A DNA stretch of 64,000 nt, from assembly GCA_963693285.1 (NCBI GenBank), contig OY848923.1, forward strand, positions 1,527,026-1,591,025, read 5' to 3'. The notes under the pieces are model-generated. The model was not told the DNA's origin and ran no database searches. It was given only the letters and a program-made list of their open reading frames with translations. Source of the DNA: Xestospongia muta (taxonomy: Eukaryota > Porifera > Demospongiae > Haplosclerida > Petrosiidae). This document shows, piece after piece, positions 52,946 through 64,000 of the stretch (the first letter of the stretch is position 1; each line of letters begins with the position of its first letter). Made by a program: the position numbers and the translations under genes.

Positions 52946-53925
52946 TAGTCACATGATCATTATCTGCACAAACACATTGATAAGGACAATTAACTTTGGA
53001 GTACGTTGGAGTAAGTCAAATTGAATTAAACAAATATTCACTATACTTTAGTTTATCATATTTCTGCCACACGGGATATTGTACATACAAATACACGATA
53101 AAATAAACACACATGTAGTTCTAGTAATCTATCTTATTAGCAGGAAATGTCTGTTAAACAATCACTATAAAGCAGGACTTCCTTTATCATACCTTGACAT
53201 TAATAGAGGAAGATGGACAAAGACAGGTTGTGTCCAGTCAAAGGCTTTATACAACAAAACATGTTTACCAGTTGAACTCAGCCATTCCTAGAAAAAAGAC
53301 AAAGAAGCAAAAGTATAGATCTTATTCAAAGACACAAGCTTAATATATGCTAAAGAAAAGAGTATATCTATAAATAAATGGTTTTATTGTATATATATTT
53401 TTGACGTAGTAATATTTGTCAATATTAATGCTGTCACTGACCTCTCCACGAAGAACATGAGACACTTCCATCAAATGATCGCCTACTACATTAGCTAAAT
53501 GATAACTAGGTAGTCCATTGGCTTTTAATAATACCTATATAATAATTATAGGGTGAATTAATAATTGCATTAACTACATATACTAACTTGATCATCAATT
53601 TGATTATTAGTAAAATTGACAGTACCATATACTACATCGTTTACAGTAGTCACACCCTCTGTGGGAACCTGGTAGAATAAAATAAAGAAATTAACATAAA
53701 TAATTATTAAGTTTATGGTAGTTGTTTATCCAGTAATAATATTCAAAATTTATGCTTCATTTCATCATAAAATAGCTTTATTCACTCTCTATCATTACTG
53801 AGCTTCTCAAACTCATTACCTTTAATCTGATAACATGAGGTAATCCAATCTGTAATTTCTCATTAACCTGTCGTTGAGACAATTGACGACATAGTCCATC
53901 ATATCCACCACTCCCACCTATTGCT
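52946..53925 (-). pseudogene. EARS2 fragment copy 2 (exons 7 to 4)
   Basis: High-identity copy of 49772-50753. It includes exon 7 at 53193..53287, then exons 6 and 5, and breaks inside exon 4 at CCACCTATTGCTC, where copy 1 continues CACCCACTT. It has no start or end exons, so it is non-functional on its own. Confidence 0.88.
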
Positions 53926-54784
53926 CAATATTATTCACTGTTACACCTGGGTTAATACTATTCAGGTGCTTCCGTCAAAATATTTGTAAAGCTATCACTG
54001 CAGCACTGAATATTAGTTTGCTAAAGTACTTAAAGTGCTTGTTTAATCTTTGAGTACTTAACCTATTAAAACTGGGTGACTAAAAATAGTACTTATAAAT
54101 TTAAAATATATAAAATGCAGATGGCAAAAGAACACTTTAATATCAGCTTTGGCTAAGCTTTACCTAAAATCTTGATTTTTTAATAAATATTTTCTGAGTC
54201 GGTTCACAAACTTTGTCATTTTATCAGAGTTTTGACATTGCATAGCAAAATGTTGTGAATTAAGCCACATTAATTTATGTTCATCAACAACAGCAGGTGA
54301 TCTATAAACACAAAGTAAAAACATAAACAAAAAACTGTATCATTTTATCAATTATGTAATGGATAAGTTATAAGTGATTTCTTACATTTATTTACTATAA
54401 AGCTAGGTGCTTACTTGTTTAGACCTTCAAGACTAAAACTATCAACTAGTTCTTCAAAAGTAAATATCTCTTTCTCTGTCTTTGGATTCCAACCCAACAG
54501 AGCGACAAAATTTAACAAAGCTTCTGGTAGAAAACCTCTTTCCTAACATGATAAGAAATCAATTCAATTATATAGTGTCTAACTAATGTACAGGCTGGAA
54601 ACAACATGGTTAACAAAAAAGATAATACATTGCTGTAGTCATATGCTTATGATATGTCACTTTAATATATGACTTCATTATATGAGTTTCATACACGAGT
54701 ACGACTCTGTATATCATAATAATATATTAGCAGGTTATTAAGGCTATTTACTAAGTTTGGAAAACATATCAGTTTACTAGAGAT

Positions 54785-54870
54785 GTGATTTGACAGATTT
54801 TGGTCTTGATCAAGGTAGCACACAAATTTTATTGAAGCAAAGTAGGATACATCATATTTAAGTGAAACAC
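54785..54870. repeat. Inserted end of the 25-26 kb repeat family
   Basis: GTGATTTGACAGATTTTGGT, CTTGATCAAGGTAGCACACA and TTTTATTGAAG match 26105-26160 and 32050-32105. Absent from the matching EARS2 intron at 48.6-48.9 kb. Confidence 0.8.
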
Positions 54871-55174
54871 CTTTTTATACATACATATTATACATATTAT
54901 ACATGGATGCTTATTTGTACAGTGTTACAAACAATTATAGTCATTAGTCTACATAACTAATATATTAAATATATGTGGGGTAGTCATTATGTGAGTATAT
55001 ATACATTGTAGATCTGTGCCTTATTACATAACTAATAAGTGACATGAATCTGGAATAAAAATTGATATGTTAAAATGATGGACTACTATTTGCAGTGTAT
55101 AGATAATACTTAGTGTCTAAATAATTCCTTAACAATATGACTCCTAATATCAGGTATTTTTGAGTCCAGGGTTG

Positions 55175-55590
55175 ATTACAATTATAATTGTAATTGACTA
55201 CAATCAATTACATTTTTTGTCATAATCACAATCATAATCGTAATCAACTTTCCAGAAACAGTGTTATTAATAATCATAATCAATATCAGAAAAAGTATTT
55301 GCTGTAGTCACAAGTGATTACAACAATTACAGTAACCTTTGCACGTAGTACATGGAATAAGTAAATGCCACCTGCGTTAGCATCTGGTGGTGTAATTTAT
55401 GAAACGATGTTTATCCAATATAATACCAAGTTATTTAATTTAATTTAATAGTTTAATTGTATAATCATGACTCTGTAATCTTAATCATAATTGTAATCAT
55501 GCTTTTTCCCTATAATCATAATTATAATAACCTTATGTAATCACAGTGAAATTGTAATCGTGATTGTAATAATTTTCATGTAATTGATCC
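55175..55590. repeat. Copy of the ATTACAATTGTAATC repeat array
   Basis: Duplicated counterpart of 49170-49585, with extra units near 55480-55510 (AATCATAATTGTAATCATGC). Confidence 0.8.
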
Positions 55591-56179
55591 CAACCCTGCT
55601 ACTGACATGACTCCATTATTATTGCTATTAGTATATTATTGTAATACAAGTAGTTGTCTTAGAAATTGATAAAGAGAGGTCTATGGAAAGAATAATAAGA
55701 GATATTACTTACTCTGTAACTATGTACAAATACATCTTGTTTTCTCTTTGATAGCTTACCACCAGAACTATTAAAGAAAGGATAGTCACATGATCATTAT
55801 CTGCACAAACACATTGATAAGGACAATTAACTTTGGAGAACTTTGGAGTAAGTCAAATTGAATTAAACAAATATTCACTATACTTTAGTTTATCATATTT
55901 CTGCCACACGGGATATTGTACATACAAATACACGATACAATAAACACACATGTAGTTCTAGTAATCTATCTTATTAGCAGGAAATGTCTGTTAAACAATC
56001 ACTATAAAGCAGGACTTCCTTTATCATACCTTGACATTAATAGAGGAAGATGGACAAAGACAGGTTGTGTCCAGTCAAAGGCTTTATACAACAAAACATG
56101 TTTACCAGTTGAACTTAGCCATTCCTAGAAAAAAGACAAAGAAGCAAAAGTATAGATCTTATTCAAAGACACAAGCTTA

Positions 56180-56371
<192 letters not shown>

Positions 56372-57184
56372 CTATATAATAATTATAGGGTGAATTAATA
56401 ATTGCATTAACTACATATACTAACTTGATCATCAATTTGATTATTAGTAAAATTGACAGTACCATATACTACATCGTTTACAGTAGTCACACCCTCTGTG
56501 GGAACCTGGTAGAATAAAATAAAGAAATTAACATAAATAATTATTAAGTTTATGGTAGTTGTTTAGCCAGTAATAATATTCTAAATTTATGCTTCATTTC
56601 ATCATAAAATAGCTTTATTCACTCTCTATCATTACTGAGCTTCTCAAACTCATTACTTTTAATCTGATAACATGAGGTAATCCCATCTGTAATTTCTCAT
56701 TAACCTGTCGTTGAGACAATTGACGACATAGTCCATCATATCCACCACTCCCACCTATTGCTCCACCCACTTGTCTCAATGACTCTAATCTTTCTTTACT
56801 ACAGAAACAATGATATGCTGCCTTTCTCTGTAAAACTAATAGTAACTAAACTAGTTAACACAATAAATGTTATTACCTTAATCAATTCTCTAGCATATTG
56901 TTGATAAAGATGTGATCTTTGGGACTATAAAGATTAGAATATGATAATTATGACTAATCCATTTACTATCTATTCATTTGTCTGTCCATCCGTCCATCCA
57001 TCATTCATCCATTTATCCATCCAACCTGAATGTAAGGTCCAAAAGCTCCACCTATATTTTGTCCTTCATCAAAACGGATACCTAACCAATCAAATGCCCT
57101 ATTTATATTTTCAATTGAGTCTGATACTTCCCTATCCTATAAGGAATATGTCACATGATTTGAGATCACATCATATGACTATCA

Positions 57185-57427
<243 letters not shown>

Positions 57428-57796
57428 TTAGCTATCTGTCCATTTATCCATGTAAGCCGTCCATCCAATTATTTATCCATGCATTCGTAGGTTTCAACTT
57501 TCAAAGCAGTAGAATCTATAGCTGAACATTTGAAGTAGATAGACAATCAGTGAAAGAAAGGTTGAAGTAGGATACGATAATTAGCTTTACATTTAATAAT
57601 GTAGGTATATGACATACAAGAATGCTATTACTTTGTATGTCTAATGTACTGTAGGATCCATTTGAGTGAAGGTGCATTGTCTACAACTATGGACTGGTCC
57701 AACCCAGATGGCAACAGGCAAAAACCACTTGTCTTATCAATGTATAAATGTATAATATGCTACTAAGAAAAGTCATCTGGTAGACCGATATTGTAC

Positions 57797-57797
<1 letters not shown>

Positions 57798-57849
<52 letters not shown>
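57798..57849. repeat. GA dinucleotide microsatellite
   Basis: About 26 GA units. The same site in the older copy (51769-51783) has only about seven, which dates the expansion after the duplication. Confidence 0.95.
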
Positions 57850-57852
<3 letters not shown>

Positions 57853-58286
57853 TATATTTTAAACAATATCTTGTCCTAACATGCAATAATAACAGTAGTA
57901 TAGTGATTCAATTTATAATAATAATAATTTAAATAATTTATAATAATAATAATTTATAATAATACTCAAGTATATCAAGTGCAGTTGGAATAAGCTTAAA
58001 GAAACATGACATGCCTATCCAGTAATGTTCTAAATTTAGTAACTCTACGACAAAGTATGATAACAGAGTGATGCAAGTATCCACTTCTATTTTTAGAAAA
58101 TTTCAAATTCAATTATTACCAGTTCAGTGGGCATGTTAATCTTCCTTTACTATATTAGGTCATAGTTGGAATTAGCTTATAGAAACAAAACATACCAATC
58201 CAGCATGACGTATCAACATGTGCATCATGAATGTGATTATCTAGAGAAGATATAAACAACTCCTTGCATGGACAATAATAACAACT

Positions 58287-58616
58287 ATGGCACGTAGATT
58301 GCTTCTCTTTATCTTATTGGCCTGTTTTGTGACTCTATTTTTCATTAATGTAAGTCTAAAGAAATATAGCAAAAAGTAAAATAAGGAAGCAAAATGTGCA
58401 AAGAAGAGATGATACAAGCATCGTTCCACACCAACCTCAATACATAGCAAAATTTAATGTTTATTACAATATTGATAGATTTGTTATTGAATTTTTTTTT
58501 GTTCTTAGGATAATGGAGAAAAAAAGAATGATAACTTTACTTGCTTCGATAAATTTTTTCCACCTTGGTTTGGAGGATTTCATATTATTAACTTCGTTAA
58601 TTCTTCTAAAGCGTAA
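58287..58616 (+). CDS. Family P secreted peptide P6 (frame-changed twin of P5)
   Basis: Exons 58287..58349 and 58509..58616, by the same new GTAAGT donor as P5, 56 aa. Leader MARRLLLFILLACFVTLFFI, then N, DNGEKKNDNFTCFDKFFPPW and FGGFHIINFVNSSKA. Relative to P5, exon 2 has a deletion of about 50 bases after GATAACTT that shifts the frame, so the same DNA that encodes the hydrophobic tail in P5 is read differently here and ends at an early stop. It may be a decaying gene or a new peptide; the sequence alone cannot decide. Confidence 0.4.
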
Positions 58617-58974
58617 TCAATATTACAATCAATATGAAGGTGCATTGTCTACAACAATTGGATGATGTAATCCAGAATGGCAACAGGCAAAAACTACTTG
58701 TCTTTCTAATACAAAATAAAAAATAGTTTTGTATAATAATTTTTTGAAAAACAAATTAAATTATGTTAATTAAACCCTTTTCCACACTTGTTCATCTCTT
58801 TTTTTAAAAAACTGATTTAATTGACTGTTGCATAATATATATCTATTATTACATCATTATTACATAATTATTACATCAATATTACATCATTCAAACATGG
58901 ATTGATCAGCAATATGTATGAAATGACTAGACAAAGTAGTGACAATTATGACAAATAAATACAGATAGTCACAT

Positions 58975-60698
<1,724 letters not shown>

Positions 60699-61192
60699 TC
60701 ATTCATAGGTTTCAACTTTGAAAGCAGTAGAATCTGTAACTGAATATTTGAGGTAGATAATCATCTTAGAGGTGGTATTGAAGTAGTATTAGTGAATTTA
60801 TAAATCATAACATTACTTTTTAACGTTTTTAAGTCCAAAACAATAATAATATTATATGCACATCAATTATGAAAACGTGGGGTATCTGAAATGAAAAATT
60901 TAGAAAGAATCAAATATTGTTATGGAATAATATATTACAGCCTCAAAGTATGTTGTATTTAATGTAGGATCCATTTGAGTGAATATCTTGTACTAACATG
61001 CAATTATTACAGTAGAGTAGTACAATGATGTAATTATACTCAAGCCTATCAAGTGATACCACGTCAGTTGAATGTTAGCTTATTGAAATGTGACACGTCA
61101 TTTCAGCAACGTGTCACCATCAATTATGATTATATAAGGAAAAATATAAACAAACTCCTAATATAGACAAAGTAACGGCAACTATACCAACT

Positions 61193-61645
61193 ATGATAAA
61201 ATTGGTTTGGATTACGTTTGTGGTCTGTTTGATGATTCTACTTCTCAATGCTGAGTCTAAAGAACTGCAGCAAAGGAGTGACATCAGAAAGAAAAGTACA
61301 AAGAAGAAAGATGTTCAACAAGAGATGAACAACTTCCTATACCAACCTCAACACACTAACAACTACAACACAGTAATTATTGATAGTTTTGTCATTGAAA
61401 GTTTTATTGTTTCTTAGATCAATGGAAAAAGAACAAGGAAAGGAGGATTTGGTCACTTTATGAAACAACAAAAGGTGTTTAAAAACAGCTCATATGTAGC
61501 TAAAAGAACACACAAGGAAGGCTCAAATTTATTTAAAGGAGTCATGAAGTATTATTTGTTTATTCTTTTGATAAACTTATTTCGTCTTAATTTAAGGGCT
61601 ATCATTCGTTTAATTTTATCTATTCTCCTAATACATAATCGATAA
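61193..61645 (+). CDS. Family P secreted basic peptide P7
   Basis: Two exons: 61193..61372 and 61418..61645, in phase, 135 aa. Leader MIKLVWITFVVCLMILLLNA, then SKELQQRSDIRKKSTKKKDV, MNNFLYQPQHTNNYNT, and in exon 2 INGKRTRKGGFGHFMKQQ, SYVAKRTHKEGSNLFKGVMK. The C-terminal half is hydrophobic and basic (YYLFILLINLFRLNLRAIIR then LILSILLIHNR), suggesting a membrane-inserting helix. Exon phase matches P1 and P4. Upstream, TATATAAGG serves as a likely TATA box about 60 bases before the start codon. This is the best-preserved member of the P5-P8 subgroup. Function unknown. Confidence 0.68.
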
Positions 61646-62211
61646 CAAATACTTTGTCATGCATTCTCACATGCAAGACTTAATTTAGTTGATTAAACCT
61701 TTTTGTTTTTAAAAAAATGATTTAATTGACTGTCATCAATTTAAGATTAATTATTACACTCGTTAAGAATGATTGCAGAGATAAGATAATACCGCAACAA
61801 ATAGAATACCTGAACATATCATATTCATAGTTGACATGTAATGAATAAAGAATACAATGTCAACCCTGCCTTTGATATGATACATCATACATTGGGAATG
61901 TGATTAGTTCAGCTAGCATTAACTGCTATAGCTAAAAAATCTCTCCTTGATTCATCTATTTTATTATTAGGAGGATCAATCCAATCCATTGTAAGTGACT
62001 TACATTCGTTTAAATCAATATCATAAACAGATATGGGTGTTCTAATAGGGAGTGATCACTAACAATGACTTAATTAACTTTGTAGTATATCTATAGTATA
62101 TTGAATAATACTACGTTATTTGAATGGAATGCATTGAAGAGATATGATTACCGAGTTTGTCATGTGGACAACACATTCCTAATATAGATACTAGACAAAG
62201 TAACAACAACT

Positions 62212-62326
62212 ATGGTAAATAAACTGGTTTGGCTTTTTTGCTCATGGTCTGTTTAGTGATTTTACTTCCGAATAATGCTAAGTCTAAATAAGTAAAAAGA
62301 GAGAAGGCTGGAAAAAAGAAGCAAGT
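62212..62326 (+). pseudogene. Family P pseudogene P9, cut by an EARS2 fragment
   Basis: Starts MVNKLVWLF, shifts frame within the leader and stops. The later leader and SKSK region are recognisable in other frames (GTCTGTTTAGTGATTTTACT). Family sequence ends at about 62326, where EARS2 intron text (CTTAATATATGCTAAAGAAA) begins. Confidence 0.75.
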
Positions 62327-62329
62327 TGT

Positions 62330-63080
<751 letters not shown>

Positions 63081-63136
63081 GATTACAATATGATAATTAT
63101 GACTAATACATTTACTATCTATCTATCTATCTATCT

Positions 63137-63142
63137 AGAGAT

Positions 63143-63180
<38 letters not shown>
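63137..63180. repeat. GA dinucleotide microsatellite
   Basis: About 20 GA units joined to a CTAT run, at the edge of EARS2 fragment copy 5. Confidence 0.95.
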
Positions 63181-63183
<3 letters not shown>

Positions 63184-63403
63184 TTGTAGACAATATCTTG
63201 TACTAACATGCAATAATAACAGTACAGCAGTATAGTGACGTAATTATTACTCAAACATATCAAGTGATACCACATCATCACAGTTACAATTAGCCTATTG
63301 AAACACAACACATCTTTTAAGCAACATGTCAGTATAACTTATAATTATATATATTGGAGATAAACAAACTCCTACTAGTTTAAATATCAAAGTAACAACA
63401 ACT

Positions 63404-63848
63404 ATGTCAAGTAAATTGGTTTGGATTACATCTGTGATCTGTTTTGTGACTCTACTTCTCAATGATGCTGAGTCTAAAGAAGTACATCAGAAAGAAAAAT
63501 AGATGAGCATCTTTCCTCACCAACATCAACACATGGCAAATTACAATACAGTAATTGTTAAGTTTTGTTATTAAAAGTTTTATTGTTTCTTAGGTTAATG
63601 GAAAAAGAAAGGGGAAAGCAGGATTTGGTTACTTTATGGCACAATAAATGTTTAACAACACTTCACATGAAGATAAAAGAAAGACCAAAACAAATAAGAA
63701 AGGGTCAAAATTATTAAAAGGAATCGTGGTGTATTATTGGTTTATTCTTATGATAAAATTATTTCATCCTGATTTGGAAGCTATCATTCATTTACTTTTA
63801 CCTAATTTTAATTATTTTAATTTTTCTCTCTTAACGCATAACTGGTAA
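63404..63848 (+). pseudogene. Family P pseudogene P8
   Basis: Leader MSSKLVWITSVICFVTLLLN and DAESKEVHQKEK are intact, then an in-frame stop. Exon 2 starts after an AG acceptor (63594) with VNGKRKGKAGFGYFMAQ, stops, and then continues in another frame with KKGSKLLKGIVVYYWFILMI, matching P7. Two breaks relative to P7 make a full product impossible; a 32-aa leader peptide could still be made. Confidence 0.7.
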
Positions 63849-64000
63849 TAACATTGTCATACATTCTTGTATGCAAGAGTCAATTTAGTTGATTAAACCT
63901 TTTTGTTTTTCAAAACATGATTCAATTGATTATCATCAATTTAACATTGATTATTATACTTGTTAAGAACTGTTATAAAAATAACAATCAGGTGATCAAT

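Overview
The window is nuclear DNA of an AT-rich, gene-dense, intron-containing animal. Introns are short and GT-AG, and animal families are present: TRIM-NHL, GLIS, ZRANB2, GFER, TYW2 and EARS2. A sponge-like early-branching metazoan (Amphimedon type) fits best. That is an inference from gene content and style, not a match. Coordinates given as joined exons were read by eye from splice sites, reading phase and family motifs.

Layout. 1-11 kb (minus strand): three tandem TRIM-type RING/B-box/coiled-coil/filamin/NHL genes, each a RING exon plus one long exon, with two dead RING exons and a relic of the neighbouring TYW2 gene. 11.3-23.6 kb: a conserved housekeeping block. TYW2 (minus) and ZRANB2 (plus) are head to head, 88 bp apart. 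A GLIS-type zinc-finger gene (minus) is head to head with GFER (plus) across a 292-bp gap holding a perfect CRE. 23.6-29.3 kb: repeat-rich DNA with a 2.0-kb Kolobok-like transposon (TTAA target site, about 204-bp inverted ends, THAP and P2X7-C-like coding). 29.6-34.8 kb: a roughly 2-kb segment present twice, each copy carrying exons of a POT/SLC15-like transporter (minus) and, nested on the plus strand, a small intact four-exon gene.

36-64 kb holds the most unusual content: two interleaved families of small plus-strand genes around and inside EARS2. Family L (five copies: 30.4, 33.6, 37.7, 41.3 and 45.6 kb) encodes 123-156 aa proteins with conserved His, His and Asn-Cys motifs resembling the NC/LRAT/H-REV107 fold. 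Three copies are leaderless and two are secreted. Family P (36.3, 39.7, 43.3, 46.9, 52.2, 58.3, 61.2, 62.2 and 63.4 kb) encodes short, basic, fast-changing secreted peptides. The two secreted L copies carry the P-type signal peptide (MASKLVW...), so one leader exon appears to serve two unrelated mature proteins.

EARS2 (mitochondrial glutamyl-tRNA synthetase, minus, 44.8-51.3 kb, 14 coding exons, 489 codons) is the only complete copy. One L gene and one P gene lie inside its introns. Dead EARS2 exons trail two other P genes, and its 5' half has been copied four more times between 52.9 and 63.1 kb together with P genes. The locus appears to have grown by repeated segmental duplication of EARS2 pieces that carried the small secreted-protein genes with them.
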